Below, piece by piece: positions 1 through 9,556 of a stretch of 64,000 nucleotides of DNA. The notes beneath the pieces were generated by a model. That model had not been told where the DNA came from and searched no databases. It saw only the letters and a list, made by a program, of their open reading frames with translations. Location of the stretch: contig NZ_LMRP01000004.1 of NCBI RefSeq assembly GCF_001426185.1, forward strand, positions 444,405 through 508,404, in the 5' to 3' direction. The first letter of the stretch is position 1, and every line of letters starts with the position of its first letter. The position numbers and the translations under genes were made by a program. The stretch is from Rhodococcus sp. Leaf247 (GTDB taxonomy: Bacteria > Actinomycetota > Actinomycetes > Mycobacteriales > Mycobacteriaceae).

Positions 1-510
1 TCGCTCGACGACGGCGCGGTGCAGGTCGGCATCCGTTTGGGGGAGGCCCAGCAGCGCGGCGAAATAGATCCCGTCGCCGACCAGTCGGACGATCTCCGCG
101 TGGACCGGATCCTCGATCTCCCGTTGCAAGGCTCGGTCCCACATTCCCATGACTTCGATGACGGCCTGGTGGACTTCGCCGGGCCGCCCGTCCATGCTGC
201 GCAGCGCAGCAAGCGTGGAGCGGTAGAGCGCTACTTCCTCGGCCGAGGTCGCGTCGGGCGGTTGGAGGTACCACTGCGCGAGTGAGGAGCCGGCCTTCTC
301 GGCATCGACTCGCTGTGCGTCCGCGCGGTCACCGAGTCGTCGGACCATCGACGCCATCATCGCGTCCTTGCTCGGGAAGTGGTACAGCAAGCCACCTTTG
401 GAGACGCCCGCCCGCGCGGCCACCGCTTCGAGGGTCGTCCTGTCCAGGCCTTCGTCGAGCAGCAGCGCCTCGAGGGCGTCCAGGATTCGGTCGCGCGTAT
501 CGGCTGCCAT
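1..510 (-). CDS. TetR family transcriptional repressor (C-terminus cut by window edge)
   Basis: The reverse strand reads from an ATG at 510 through the left window edge, giving 170 residues without a stop. The first 50 residues form a typical TetR DNA-binding domain, with the helix-turn-helix around LEAVAARAGVSKGGLLYHF (about residues 30-48). The rest is the variable ligand-binding domain, and the C-terminus lies outside the window. The gene is divergent from a DHA2 drug-efflux gene. Two copies of one palindrome lie in the 86-bp gap, so local repression of the pump and itself is the likely job (inference). The ligand is unknown. Confidence 0.93.
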   Translation of the reverse strand, partial: MAADTRDRILDALEALLLDEGLDRTTLEAVAARAGVSKGGLLYHFPSKDAMMASMVRRLGDRADAQRVDAEKAGSSLAQWYLQPPDATSAEEVALYRSTLAALRSMDGRPGEVHQAVIEVMGMWDRALQREIEDPVHAEIVRLVGDGIYFAALLGLPQTDADLHRAVVER

Positions 511-521
511 GACTAGGACTG

Positions 522-537
522 TACCGGCTGGACGGTT
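522..537. promoter_or_regulatory. Candidate TetR operator, copy 1 (imperfect)
   Basis: TACCGGCTGGACGGTT differs from the perfect palindrome at 564-579 in three positions. It begins 11 bases upstream of the TetR start codon at 510, where it would cover the repressor's own 5' region. Its centre is 42 bp, about four helical turns, from the other copy. Assignment to the neighbouring TetR protein is inferred from sequence and position. Confidence 0.6.
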
Positions 538-563
538 GTTGCTACTCTGACGGAGTCCGACTG

Positions 564-579
564 TACCGTCCGGACGGTA
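564..579. promoter_or_regulatory. Candidate TetR operator, copy 2 (perfect 16-bp palindrome)
   Basis: TACCGTCCGGACGGTA is a perfect 16-bp palindrome, 17 bases before the GTG start of the efflux gene. A weak promoter with TTGCTA at 539-544 and TGTACC at 562-567 would place the palindrome over the -10 region and start site, a normal position for a repressor operator. The promoter assignment is uncertain. The palindrome is directly visible. Confidence 0.7.
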
Positions 580-596
580 AACGAAAGAGGTGACCT

Positions 597-2156
597 GTGT
601 CCGTGTCCGCGGCTGCGTCCGTGCAGCCGAATCCCGAAGAGTCCGCCGTACCCGCCACGAGGCGTGAATGGATCGGCCTGATGGTGCTCGCCGGAGCGGT
701 GATGCTCATCGCCGTCGACGGCACCGTGCTCGACATCGCGCTCCCGTTCCTGAGTTCCGATCTGCGTCCCAGCAGTACCGAGCTGCTGTGGATCATCGAC
801 GTCTACTCCTTCGTGCTCGCGGGACTGCTGGTCACGATGGGCACGGTCGGTGACCGCATCGGCCGACGCAAGCTTCTGCTGATCGGCGCCGTCGGTTTCG
901 GGTTGTCGTCGGTGGTGGCGGCATTCGCGGTCGATCCGGCGATGATGATCACGGCTCGTGTGCTTCAGGGGATCTCGGGCGCAACACTCATGCCGGCGAC
1001 ACTCGGCCTGATCCGGACCATGTTCCAGGTACGACGCGAGCGCACCCTGGCCATCGGCGTCTGGGGCGCGATGGCGGGCGGCGGCGCTGCCGCCGGACCG
1101 CTGGTCGGCGGGTACCTGCTCGAGCACTTCTGGTGGGGATCGGTCTTCCTGATCAACGTGCCGATCATGATCGCGCTCGTCGTGGTCGGGCCGTTCACGA
1201 TCCCGGAATCCAAGGATCCGAACCCCGGACGATTCGATATTCCGAGCGCGGTCCTGTCGATTCTCGCGATCGTTCCCGTCGTGTACGCCGTCAAGGAGAC
1301 CGCGGCCCACGGCCCGAACGCCGTGATGGTGCCGATCGCGCTGGTCGGGATACTCGCCGGCCTCGTCTTCGTCCGACGCCAACGGACACTGTCAGCACCG
1401 ATGATCGACCTCACGCTGTTCGCCCAGCGCCGCTTCTCGACGGCCGTCGCCACGAACCTGCTGTCGGTGTTCGCTCTCGCCGGCGTGCTGTTCTTCGGGT
1501 CGCAGTACCTGCAATCGGTTCTCGGGGTGTCACCACTGGAGGCAGGCCTGGTGATGGTGCCGGGAACCGCCACCAGCATCCTGGCATCGCTGGCCGCGGC
1601 TCACCTGGTTCGACGGTGGGAGGCGGGCACCGTTCTCGCGGTCGGTCTCGCGACGTCCGCCGTAGGCGCGCTGCTGCTCACCCGACTCGGCCAGACCGAC
1701 GGAATCGCTGTGTTCATGGCGTCGTTCGTTCTCGTCGGGGTCGGTGCGGGGTTGGCCCTGACGTTGACCTCGGACCTGGTCGTCGCGTCGGTGCCGCCGT
1801 CACGCGCCGGAGCGGCGTCGGCGGTGTCCGAGACGGCCTACGAACTGGGCATCGCGCTCGGTGTCGCACTTCTCGGATCCGTCGTCATGTCCGTGTTCCG
1901 CGGAGGCATCGACCTCGCCGCGCTGAACGGCTCGGATGCTGCCGGGGCGCAGGAGACCATCGGCGAGGCGGTGTCGATCGCGTCGACACTGCCCGCCGAG
2001 ATCGGTGACGCGCTCGCGGCGTCGGCACGCGTGGCCTTCGTCGACGGCATGCACGTCGCGGCCGTTGCGACCGCCGTGGTCCTCGCCGGCAACGCGGTGC
2101 TCGTGGCACTCGCGTTGCGCGGCGGTGACGGTCAGGACAGGACGACGAAGGAGTGA
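597..2156 (+). CDS. MFS drug efflux transporter, DHA2 (14-TM) family
   Basis: A 519-residue proton-driven exporter of the EmrB/QacA/LfrA type in the cytoplasmic membrane. Seen in sequence: the early motif LDIALPFL in TM1, motif A GTVGDRIGRRKLLLIG (loop 2-3), and motif C GGGAAAGPLVGGYL in TM5, which marks drug:H+ antiporters. Length and hydrophobic pattern fit 14 membrane helices. The GTG start is preceded by AGAGGTG. The gene is divergent from a TetR repressor with shared operators, so expression is probably induced by a TetR ligand. The 3' end overlaps treZ (opposite strand) by 25 bp. Substrates cannot be predicted. Confidence 0.92.
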   Translation: MSVSAAASVQPNPEESAVPATRREWIGLMVLAGAVMLIAVDGTVLDIALPFLSSDLRPSSTELLWIIDVYSFVLAGLLVTMGTVGDRIGRRKLLLIGAVGFGLSSVVAAFAVDPAMMITARVLQGISGATLMPATLGLIRTMFQVRRERTLAIGVWGAMAGGGAAAGPLVGGYLLEHFWWGSVFLINVPIMIALVVVGPFTIPESKDPNPGRFDIPSAVLSILAIVPVVYAVKETAAHGPNAVMVPIALVGILAGLVFVRRQRTLSAPMIDLTLFAQRRFSTAVATNLLSVFALAGVLFFGSQYLQSVLGVSPLEAGLVMVPGTATSILASLAAAHLVRRWEAGTVLAVGLATSAVGALLLTRLGQTDGIAVFMASFVLVGVGAGLALTLTSDLVVASVPPSRAGAASAVSETAYELGIALGVALLGSVVMSVFRGGIDLAALNGSDAAGAQETIGEAVSIASTLPAEIGDALAASARVAFVDGMHVAAVATAVVLAGNAVLVALALRGGDGQDRTTKE

Positions 2157-3889
2157 CCCGGGACCGTGGTCGCCGATCCGGTCGCGTTCGGCGTGGCCTC
2201 CTCCCACCACAGGAGCGGGGTGCCGCCGTACGGGACCGTGACCGGCGACTCGGACAGGTTGCACACGATGCGCAGTCCGGGTGACCGCTGGATCGCGATC
2301 CACCGCTCGTCCTCGTCGTAGTCGACGTGCAGATCGGTCAGCCACGGATCGGTGATCTCGATGCGGCTCGAGCGGAAGGCCAGCAGTGCCTTGTAGCACT
2401 CGAGGACCCGCGCGTGATCACCCTCGGCGATCTCCTCCCACTTCAACTTCGAGTCGGTGAACGTCGTGGGATCCTGCGGGTCGGGGATGTCCTCGCTGTT
2501 CCATCCGTGCGAGGCGAACTCCGCCTTGCGACCCTTCGCCGTCGCCTCGCCGAGTTCCGGTTCCGGGTGCGAGGTGAAGAACTGGAACGGTGTCGACGCG
2601 TCGAACTCCTCGCCCATGAACAGCATGGGAGTGAAGGGGGACAACAGGATCAGAGCGGCCTTGACCGCCAGCTGGCCCGGCGTCAGGTAGAAGCCCGGCC
2701 GGTCGCCGATCGCGCGGTTGCCCACCTGGTCGTGCGTCGTGGTGTACGCGACCAACGAACTCGCCGGCAGCAGACGTCGGTCGATCGGCCGCCCGTGCAC
2801 CCGACCGCGGAACGTCGAGTAGGTACCCGCATGGAAGAAGCCCTGCGAGATCGTCGTCGCGAGGCACTGCATCGAACCGAAGTCGCCGAAATAGCCCTGC
2901 CGTTCGCCCGACACGGCGGCGTGGACCGCGTGATGCACGTCGTCGTCCCACTGCGCCGTCAGCCCGTAGCCGCCGCCCGCGCGAGCCGTGATCAGCGTGG
3001 GGTCGTTGAGATCGCTCTCGGCGATGAGGCTCAGCGGTCGACCGACGTGGGCCGACAGCGTCGCGGTCTCGACGGCCAGCTGTTCGAGAATGTGCGTCGC
3101 GGTGGTGTCCGCCAGCGCGTGCACCGCGTCGAGACGCAGTGCGTCGACATGGAAGTCGTCGAACCACCGCAGCGCGTTGTCGATGATGTAGCGGCGGACG
3201 GTGTCCGATCCGTCGCTCGCGACGTTGACCGTCTGTCCCCACGAATTGGCGCCGTCGGCCATGTACGGGCCGAACTTCTCCAGATAGTTTCCCGACGGTC
3301 CGAGATGGTTGTAGACCACGTCGAGCGTGACGGCCAGTCCTCGCGCGTGGCACGCATCGACGAAGCGCTGGAACGCTTCCGGGCCTCCGTACCCCTCGTG
3401 CACCGTGTACCAGAGGACACCGTCGTAACCCCAGTTGTGCGTACCGTTGAAACCGTTGACCGGCATCACCTCGACGAAGGTGACGCCCAGATCGACGAGG
3501 TAGTCCAGTCGCTCGATCGCGGAGTCGAAAGTTCCTGCAGTGGTGAAGGTTCCGATGTGCAGCTCGTACAGGACGCCGCCCGCCAGCGGACGACCCGTCC
3601 ACGACTGATCGGACCATGCGTAGGACTCGGGGGAGTACAGCGCGGAGGCCTCGTGCACCCCGTCCGGCTGCCGGGGCGAGCGAGGATCGGGGATCACCGA
3701 CTCGTCGTCGTCGAGGACGAAGCCGTATCGCGCGCCGTCGGCGGCAGCGGCCTCGGCGGTCCACCACCCGTTCGCCTCGGTCATCTCGTGCAGTCGACCG
3801 TCGAGGTGCAGTCGCACACGGTCCGGCGTGGGCGCCCAGACGGAGAACGTGTGAAGGGTCGACGCATCTGCCGAAGTGGAGGGGCTCAT
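2132..3889 (-). CDS. treZ: Malto-oligosyltrehalose trehalohydrolase TreZ
   Basis: A 585-residue GH13 enzyme that releases trehalose from maltooligosyl-trehalose, the last step of the TreY-TreZ route from glycogen. An N-terminal beta-sandwich (FSVWAPTPDRVRLHLDG) precedes the barrel. The barrel carries VTLDVVYNHLGPSGNY, the nucleophile Asp in DALRLDAVHAL, the acid/base Glu in LIAESDLNDP, and the third Asp in TTHDQVGNRAIGDR. ATG 3889 is chosen because AAGGA sits about 8 bases before it; the frame stays open further upstream but that part is not family-like. treY and treX are not adjacent. Convergent with the efflux gene. Confidence 0.95.
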   Translation of the reverse strand: MSPSTSADASTLHTFSVWAPTPDRVRLHLDGRLHEMTEANGWWTAEAAAADGARYGFVLDDDESVIPDPRSPRQPDGVHEASALYSPESYAWSDQSWTGRPLAGGVLYELHIGTFTTAGTFDSAIERLDYLVDLGVTFVEVMPVNGFNGTHNWGYDGVLWYTVHEGYGGPEAFQRFVDACHARGLAVTLDVVYNHLGPSGNYLEKFGPYMADGANSWGQTVNVASDGSDTVRRYIIDNALRWFDDFHVDALRLDAVHALADTTATHILEQLAVETATLSAHVGRPLSLIAESDLNDPTLITARAGGGYGLTAQWDDDVHHAVHAAVSGERQGYFGDFGSMQCLATTISQGFFHAGTYSTFRGRVHGRPIDRRLLPASSLVAYTTTHDQVGNRAIGDRPGFYLTPGQLAVKAALILLSPFTPMLFMGEEFDASTPFQFFTSHPEPELGEATAKGRKAEFASHGWNSEDIPDPQDPTTFTDSKLKWEEIAEGDHARVLECYKALLAFRSSRIEITDPWLTDLHVDYDEDERWIAIQRSPGLRIVCNLSESPVTVPYGGTPLLWWEEATPNATGSATTVPGHSFVVLS

Positions 3890-3967
3890 GCACGCATCCT
3901 TACCCAGCGGAGGCCGTGTCGACACCGGAGACGGTGAGGCGGTTGCGAGCGTCACTCCCGGCCGTAG

Positions 3968-4678
3968 GTGCATGCTGGAGTCGTGGACAACGACGACGAC
4001 ACCCTCGACCGGCAACCGGACACGAGGCCGGACGACAGGTCGATCCTGCCGATGTTCCCGCTGGGCTCCGTCGTACTACCCGGAGACGACGTCCCGCTGC
4101 ACGTGTTCGAACCGCGGTACCGCGCCATGGTGCAGCACTGCCTCGACACGGACTCGCACTTCGGGGTCGTCCTGATCGAGCGCGGCCACGAGGTGGGCGG
4201 AGGCGACGTCCGCGGCACCGCGGCAGTGTCCACGCGAATCGACCGAGCGCTGCCCACCCAGGACGGACGGTTCGTCCTCGAGTGCCGGGGCGTCGAGCGC
4301 ATCCGTGTCGTCGAATGGCTGACCGACGATCCCTACCCTCGGGCTCGGGTCACCGCGTGGCCCGATGCGCCGGACACCGCGGAGAACAACGACGAGATCG
4401 TCGATCTGGTGCAGGAGCGGACCGAGCGCCTCTTCGACATTCTCACCGACATCGCCCGGGCGCGCGATCTTCCGACACCCGAGGTGCCACGCGTCGACGC
4501 CGGCGGGGGACGATCGACGGACGAACTGTGGGCGTTCGCGTCGTCGTTGCCCTTCGGCTCGTCCGATCGTTCGAAGATCCTCACCGCCGACACCGTCGGT
4601 CAGCGGCTCCGGGTGGTGGCCACGGCACTCGACGACGTCATCGCGATCGCCGAATTCTCCCGACTCCCGGACCTGTGA
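3968..4678 (+). CDS. LON substrate-binding domain protein
   Basis: A 236-residue cytoplasmic protein consisting essentially of the N-terminal (substrate-recognition) domain of Lon protease, without AAA+ or protease domains. The diagnostic stretch is ILPMFPLGSVVLPGDDVPLH followed by FEPRYRAM. Such stand-alone LON-domain proteins are common in actinobacteria; their function is not established. The start is uncertain: GTG 3968 or GTG 3983, neither with a good ribosome-binding site. Divergent from treZ and followed 62 bp later by pgm, with no evidence of functional linkage. Confidence 0.85.
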   Translation: MHAGVVDNDDDTLDRQPDTRPDDRSILPMFPLGSVVLPGDDVPLHVFEPRYRAMVQHCLDTDSHFGVVLIERGHEVGGGDVRGTAAVSTRIDRALPTQDGRFVLECRGVERIRVVEWLTDDPYPRARVTAWPDAPDTAENNDEIVDLVQERTERLFDILTDIARARDLPTPEVPRVDAGGGRSTDELWAFASSLPFGSSDRSKILTADTVGQRLRVVATALDDVIAIAEFSRLPDL

Positions 4679-4740
4679 TCGACGGCGCCCGTTAGGGTCG
4701 TTCACGACGGGGGTTCGCGATCTACACAGGAGGACCACAA

Positions 4741-6378
4741 GTGGCTCACGAGCGAGCGGGACAACGTGCGCAGGCGTCGGATCTGGTCGACCTGCCACAT
4801 CTGGTGACGTCCTATTACACCGTGACGCCCGACGTCGACGACCCCGATCAGCAGGTGGTGTTCGGAACGTCGGGCCACCGCGGATCCAGCCTCGACGGCG
4901 CCTTCAACGAAGACCACATCATCGCCACGACGCAGGCCATCGTCGAGTACCGCGCGTCGCAGGGCACCACCGGCCCCCTGTTCCTGGGCAAGGACACCCA
5001 CGCCCTGTCGGAGCCCGCATGGGTCACCGCGGTCGAGGTTCTCGCCGCCAACGACATCGTCGTTCTCGTCGACTCCGCCGGTCGCTACACGCCGACACCT
5101 GCCGTCAGCCATGCCATCCTGCGGCACAACGCCACCGGCCCGTCGGCGCTCGCGGACGGAATCGTCGTCACGCCGTCGCACAACCCCCCGCGCGACGGCG
5201 GTTTCAAGTACAACCCGCCGAACGGCGGGCCCGCCGACACCGACGCCACCTCGGTCATCGCCGCGCGAGCCAACGAGATCCTGCGCTCGGGAGTCGCGTC
5301 CGTGAAGCGGGTGTCCCTCGCTGCCGCACTCGCCGGAAGTGTGCAGAAATACGATTACCTGGGCACGTATGTCGACGACCTTCCGTCCGTCCTGGACATC
5401 GACGCGATCCGTTCCGCCGGCGTGCGTATCGGCGCCGACCCGTTGGGCGGTGCGAGCGTCGACTACTGGGGTGCGATCGCCGAGCGGCACCGTCTCGATC
5501 TGACGGTCGTCAACCCACTGGTCGACGCCACCTGGCGATTCATGACTCTCGACACCGACGGCAAGATCCGCATGGACTGCTCGTCGCCCAACGCGATGGC
5601 CTCGCTCATCGAGGCGCGCAACGACTTCGACGTCTCCACCGGAAACGACGCCGACGCCGACCGCCACGGCATCGTCACCCCCGACGGGTTGATGAATCCC
5701 AACCACTACCTCGCGGTGGCCATCGAATACCTGTTCTCGCACCGTTCCGGATGGCCGACCGCCGCCGCCGTCGGAAAGACGTTGGTCAGTTCGTCGATGA
5801 TCGACCGGGTCGTGTCCTCGCTCGACCGCAGACTGCTCGAGGTCCCCGTCGGATTCAAATGGTTCGTGCCCGGTCTGATCTCCGGCGACATCGGGTTCGG
5901 CGGCGAGGAAAGTGCCGGCGCGTCCTTCCTGCGGAAGGACGGATCCGTCTGGACGACCGACAAGGACGGCATCATCCTCGCGCTGCTGGCCTCGGAGATC
6001 ACGGCGGTGACGGGGTCGACGCCGTCGCAGCGGTACTCGTCCCTGACCGACCGCTTCGGCAACCCGGCCTACGCGCGTACCGATGCGCCCGCCGATCGTG
6101 AGCAGAAAGCGTTGCTGGCCAAGCTGTCCGCGGATCAGGTGACGGCCACGACGTTGGCGGGGGAGGAGATCACCGCGACCCTGACGTCCGCGCCCGGGAA
6201 CGACGCCGCCCTCGGTGGGCTGAAGGTGACGACGGAGAACGCGTGGTTCGCCGCGCGCCCGTCGGGCACCGAGAACGTCTACAAGATCTACGCGGAGTCC
6301 TTCAAGGGAGCGGACCATCTGGCCGAGGTGCAGAGTGCGGCACGCGATCTCGTCTCGTCCGTCCTGTCCGGGACGTGA
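4741..6378 (+). CDS. pgm: Phosphoglucomutase (alpha-D-glucose specific)
   Basis: A 545-residue enzyme interconverting glucose-1-phosphate and glucose-6-phosphate, linking glycolysis to glycogen, trehalose and cell-wall sugar synthesis. The phosphoserine loop is [13 protein letters not shown] (Ser146). The metal-binding loop is [10 protein letters not shown], and the sugar-binding GGEESAG and C-terminal [10 protein letters not shown] phosphate-binding loop are present. Length matches the family. The GTG start has AGGAGG at 4728-4733. The stop overlaps the start of the next gene by 4 bases (GTGA), so the two are probably co-transcribed. It corresponds to pgmA (Rv3068c) of M. tuberculosis. Confidence 0.96.
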   Translation: MAHERAGQRAQASDLVDLPHLVTSYYTVTPDVDDPDQQVVFGTSGHRGSSLDGAFNEDHIIATTQAIVEYRASQGTTGPLFLGKDTHALSEPAWVTAVEVLAANDIVVLVDSAGRYTPTPAVSHAILRHNATGPSALADGIVVTPSHNPPRDGGFKYNPPNGGPADTDATSVIAARANEILRSGVASVKRVSLAAALAGSVQKYDYLGTYVDDLPSVLDIDAIRSAGVRIGADPLGGASVDYWGAIAERHRLDLTVVNPLVDATWRFMTLDTDGKIRMDCSSPNAMASLIEARNDFDVSTGNDADADRHGIVTPDGLMNPNHYLAVAIEYLFSHRSGWPTAAAVGKTLVSSSMIDRVVSSLDRRLLEVPVGFKWFVPGLISGDIGFGGEESAGASFLRKDGSVWTTDKDGIILALLASEITAVTGSTPSQRYSSLTDRFGNPAYARTDAPADREQKALLAKLSADQVTATTLAGEEITATLTSAPGNDAALGGLKVTTENAWFAARPSGTENVYKIYAESFKGADHLAEVQSAARDLVSSVLSGT

Positions 6379-7694
6379 CGGACTCGTCCGACCTCTCGAA
6401 CGGCGGCCCTGCCCCGAAGAGTTCGGCGAAGGACGACCCGACGCGTGACATCTGGATTCTCGTCTCCGCCGCGTTCGTCATCGCTCTGGGGTTCGGCATC
6501 GTCGCGCCGGCCTTGCCGGGGTTCGCGCTGGACTTCGGCGTCGACGAGTTCGCCGTCACGGTCATCATCTCCGCCTTCGCGGCCACGAGATTGATCTTCG
6601 CCCCGGCCAGTGGGTCGCTCGTCCAGCGCATCGGTGAGCGCAGGGTCTACCTGACCGGGCTCGTCGTTGTCGCGGTATCGACGGGCTTGTGTGCGCTCGC
6701 TCAGACGTACTGGCAACTGCTGCTGTTCAGATCGCTCGGCGGCATCGGGTCGACCATGTTCACGGTGTCGGCGCTAGGTTTGCTCATCCGCATCGCCCCG
6801 CCGGACCGCCGCGGTCGCGTGTCCGGCATGTATGCGTCGAGCTTCCTCGCCGGAACGGTCCTGGGGCCGTTCGTGGGAGGGATCGTGCTCGGGATCGGCG
6901 GCCTCCGTGCACCGTTCGTGTTCTATGCGGTCACGCTCGTCGCCGCGGCTGCGGTCGTTGCCGTCGGCCTGCGCTCGCCGGCAGCCACCACGAGAGCCGA
7001 CGAGGCCGCATCCGTCACGTTGCGCTTCGCCGACGCGCTCCGATCGTCGACGTACAGGTCGGCGCTGCTGTCGAACTTCGCCAACGGGTGGGCGGTCTTC
7101 GGCGTGCGGACAGCCATCGTTCCGTTGTTCGTGGTGTCGGCGCTGGGCCGCAGCGCGTCGATGGCCGCCATCGCCCTCGCGGTGTTCGCGGTCGGCAATG
7201 CGGTGGCCTTGGTGCCTGCGGGGCGCCTGTCCGATCGGCACGGCCGCAAGCCGTTCCTGGTCGCCGGCCTGCTGCTGTGCGGCGCGTCCACGGCGGCGAT
7301 GGGTATCTCCGGGTCCACCGAGGTGTTCCTGGTCATCACGTTCGTCGCCGGCATCGGGTCCGGTCTGATCACGCCGACCCAGCAGGCGGCCGTCGCGGAC
7401 CTCATCGGTAGCCGCGCCCGCGGCGGCCCGGTCCTCGCCGCCTTCCAGATGGCGATGGACGTCGGTTCGGTCATCGGGCCGCTGGTTGCCGGAGTCCTGG
7501 TGACGCACCTGTCCTACGGCGTGGCATTCGGCTCGTCCGGCGCGATCCTGCTGATCGCCGCGGTGGGGTGGATGGTCGTTCCGGACACCCGGTCGGGAGG
7601 CGGCCTGGCAGCCGTCTCGAGCGGTTCCGACGCGCTACGCGGTACCGACGCCGATGAGGGACCCGACGCCGTAGGTCGCCGCGACGGCGAGTGA
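6375..7694 (+). CDS. MFS transporter, DHA1 (12-TM) family
   Basis: A 439-residue multidrug-type major facilitator. [18 protein letters not shown] is the TM1 motif of DHA1 proteins. Motif A ([14 protein letters not shown]) and a motif-C-like segment ([14 protein letters not shown]) follow, and a second motif [15 protein letters not shown], lies after the central loop. The start is GTG 6375, overlapping the pgm stop as GTGA, which fits translational coupling; the frame is open further upstream but that part is pgm in another frame. The 3' end overlaps the VIT1-like gene by 60 bp on the other strand. Substrate unknown. Confidence 0.88.
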   Translation: MTDSSDLSNGGPAPKSSAKDDPTRDIWILVSAAFVIALGFGIVAPALPGFALDFGVDEFAVTVIISAFAATRLIFAPASGSLVQRIGERRVYLTGLVVVAVSTGLCALAQTYWQLLLFRSLGGIGSTMFTVSALGLLIRIAPPDRRGRVSGMYASSFLAGTVLGPFVGGIVLGIGGLRAPFVFYAVTLVAAAAVVAVGLRSPAATTRADEAASVTLRFADALRSSTYRSALLSNFANGWAVFGVRTAIVPLFVVSALGRSASMAAIALAVFAVGNAVALVPAGRLSDRHGRKPFLVAGLLLCGASTAAMGISGSTEVFLVITFVAGIGSGLITPTQQAAVADLIGSRARGGPVLAAFQMAMDVGSVIGPLVAGVLVTHLSYGVAFGSSGAILLIAAVGWMVVPDTRSGGGLAAVSSGSDALRGTDADEGPDAVGRRDGE

Positions 7695-8396
7695 TCCGAA
7701 CAGCAGTTGCCTCAGCGCACCGATCACCGTCGACCGTGAGGTGAAGTGAGCGGCGAGTGCTCCGGCGACCATCAATCCCACCGCTCCGCAGGCGAGTCCG
7801 AACGCGAGGACGTCCGATCCCAGCAGGAACGGGATCAGCGGGATGATCGCGCCGATCGAGAACAGCACGAACGAAGACCCCGCCGCGACCCACGGTGACG
7901 GCTTCTCCGTGGGATCGACGCCCAGTTCGCGGGAGATGTGCAGATCGACGGCGCGGTCGGAATCCGCATGGATCTCGCGGGCAGCCGTGGTGGCGGTCTC
8001 GGCGGACATGCCCATGTCGGTCAGCATGCCGACCAGCTCCGCCTGCTCCTCAGCGGGATACTTCGAGAGCGCGGCACGCTCGGTGTTCACCTCGGCATCG
8101 ATCTGTTCGTTCTGGGTCGACACCGACGTGAACTCACCGAGAGCCATCGAGAATGCGCCCGCGACGAGTCCGGCGATTCCGCTCAGGACGAGCGTGTGAG
8201 TGGTGACGCCGGCCCCACCGACACCCGCGATGAGCGAGGTGTTGGTGACCAGTCCGTCCATGGCGCCGAACGTCGCGGCGCGCAGCCATCCGCCGGAGAC
8301 GTCGGCGTGCGTGTGATCGAACTCGTGTGGCGGCAGAGTCGATTCCCCGGCCGGTGAGGTGACGGCCTGCGGGTCGTGGGGGTCAATGTGGGTCAC
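7635..8396 (-). CDS. VIT1/CCC1 transporter family protein
   Basis: A 253-residue membrane protein of the vacuolar iron transporter-like family. ATFGAMDGLVTNTSLIAGV is the conserved first segment; GAFSMALGEFTSVSTQNE follows, then a soluble acidic metal-binding-like region (residues about 95-155), then three further hydrophobic segments. Family members move Fe(II) or Mn(II); the direction and metal here are not shown. GTG 8396 is the likely start (TTG at 8435 is an alternative). Convergent with, and overlapping, the MFS gene by 60 bp. Confidence 0.85.
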   Translation of the reverse strand: MTHIDPHDPQAVTSPAGESTLPPHEFDHTHADVSGGWLRAATFGAMDGLVTNTSLIAGVGGAGVTTHTLVLSGIAGLVAGAFSMALGEFTSVSTQNEQIDAEVNTERAALSKYPAEEQAELVGMLTDMGMSAETATTAAREIHADSDRAVDLHISRELGVDPTEKPSPWVAAGSSFVLFSIGAIIPLIPFLLGSDVLAFGLACGAVGLMVAGALAAHFTSRSTVIGALRQLLFGSLAVAATYGVGSLIGVGTA

Positions 8397-8510
8397 CGGG
8401 CGAATGTACGGCGAAGTCGAGTTCTCTACCAGCAAGCATTGGCAAACCTGACCGTGTTGCGGACCGGGTTTCTCAGGCCGTTGTCAGTCGACCGTGACAC
8501 AGTGTTCTCC

Positions 8511-9302
8511 GTGAATGCCTCCACGCCGTCGTCACCGAAATCGCCGAAGTCGTCGGGATCCGCGAGAACGACCAAGTCGTCGAAATACACGCCGCAGAAG
8601 TCGTCGAGCACGTCGACCTATGTCCTGGGTGGTCTCGCGCTCCTCGTCATCGCGGCCGTCGTCATCGGCGGCGTTCTGTGGCAGAACTCGCGCAGCGCAC
8701 CTCGGGCCGACGGATACGGTTCCGTGCAGAACACTGCGGTCACCACCTCGGTCGATCCCTCGGGCGTCGTCACCCTGGGTGCGCCCGGCGCGAGCCGCAC
8801 GGTCGACATCTTCGAGGACGCGATGTGCCCCTACTGCGCGGAGCTCGAGAACACCTACGGCCAGGAACTAGCTCAGAAGATCGACGACGGGACAGTCGCC
8901 GTCCGGTACCACATGCTCGACTTCCTCAACCGCCTCTCGCCCAGCGGTGACTACAGCACCCGCGCGGTAGCCGCCTCGCAGTGCATCGCGGCCACGGGTG
9001 ACGGTCCGGCCTTCTCCGCGTTCCACTCGAACCTGTTCTCACCCGAGTTCCAGCCGGAGGAGAACGGCAGCGCCGACCACACCAACGCCGAGCTGGCGAC
9101 TGCGGCGGGAGATGCGGGCGCATCCGACGAGGCCGTGCAATGCATCACCGACGGTGCCGGGGTAGCAACCGCGGCAACGAATGCCGAGGCGGGCAGCGCC
9201 GCTCTCGCCGCTGCCGGTGCGCAGGGCACGCCCACGGTCATCGTCGACGGTGCGATCGTCGACACCACCACGGACACAGGGTGGGTGGCCGATCTGGGCT
9301 GA
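8511..9302 (+). CDS. Membrane-anchored DsbA-like thiol-disulfide oxidoreductase
   Basis: 263 residues. A Ser/Lys-rich cytoplasmic tail (1-35) and one membrane helix (about 37-57) are followed by an extracytoplasmic DsbA/thioredoxin-fold domain. The active-site motif is CPYC at residues 106-109 in FEDAMCPYCAELE, and the cis-Pro loop is QGTPTVIVDG near the C-terminus. Similar anchored DsbA-like proteins in mycobacteria take part in disulfide formation outside the membrane. The GTG start is favoured because upstream codons are not protein-like. A tRNA-Ala gene follows 94 bp downstream. Confidence 0.9.
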   Translation: MNASTPSSPKSPKSSGSARTTKSSKYTPQKSSSTSTYVLGGLALLVIAAVVIGGVLWQNSRSAPRADGYGSVQNTAVTTSVDPSGVVTLGAPGASRTVDIFEDAMCPYCAELENTYGQELAQKIDDGTVAVRYHMLDFLNRLSPSGDYSTRAVAASQCIAATGDGPAFSAFHSNLFSPEFQPEENGSADHTNAELATAAGDAGASDEAVQCITDGAGVATAATNAEAGSAALAAAGAQGTPTVIVDGAIVDTTTDTGWVADLG

Positions 9303-9396
9303 ACCGGATTTGGACCTCGCAATGGCGATGGTGTAACTTCGGTCGAGCGTTCTTCGGGCGGTACGGAAGCACTTTCCGGACCACACGGAGATGCAC

Positions 9397-9469
9397 GGGG
9401 CTATGGCGCAGCTGGTAGCGCACCACACTGGCAGTGTGGGGGTCAGGGGTTCGAGTCCCCTTAGCTCCA
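9397..9469 (+). tRNA. tRNA-Ala (GGC anticodon)
   Basis: A 73-nt cloverleaf. The acceptor stem pairs GGGGCTA with TAGCTCC (one G-U), the anticodon arm is CCACA-CTGGCAG-TGTGG with anticodon GGC, and the T arm has GGTTCGAGTCCC. The discriminator is A9469, and CCA is not fully encoded. It reads GCC, the dominant Ala codon in this GC-rich genome. Confidence 0.96.
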
Positions 9470-9511
9470 CCGGAAGAACAAGCTCCACCGAACAACGAGA
9501 TTCACCGACAT

Positions 9512-9553
9512 ACGACGAAGCCCCATGATCTTCCGATCATGGGGCTTCGTCGT
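9512..9553. terminator. Bidirectional hairpin terminator after tRNA-Ala and the Lsr2 gene
   Basis: A perfect 19-bp stem (9512-9530 with 9535-9553) with the 4-nt loop TTCC. The core is GAAGCCCCATGATC against GATCATGGGGCTTC. It lies between the tRNA gene and the stop codon of the opposite-strand lsr2 paralogue, so it can end transcription from both sides. There is no long T-tract. Confidence 0.8.
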
Positions 9554-9556
9554 GTC

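Noticed and set aside
2327..3937. A 536-codon plus-strand frame opposite treZ
   Set aside because: Shadow of treZ codon bias; the sequence is Arg/Val-rich with no recognisable fold.
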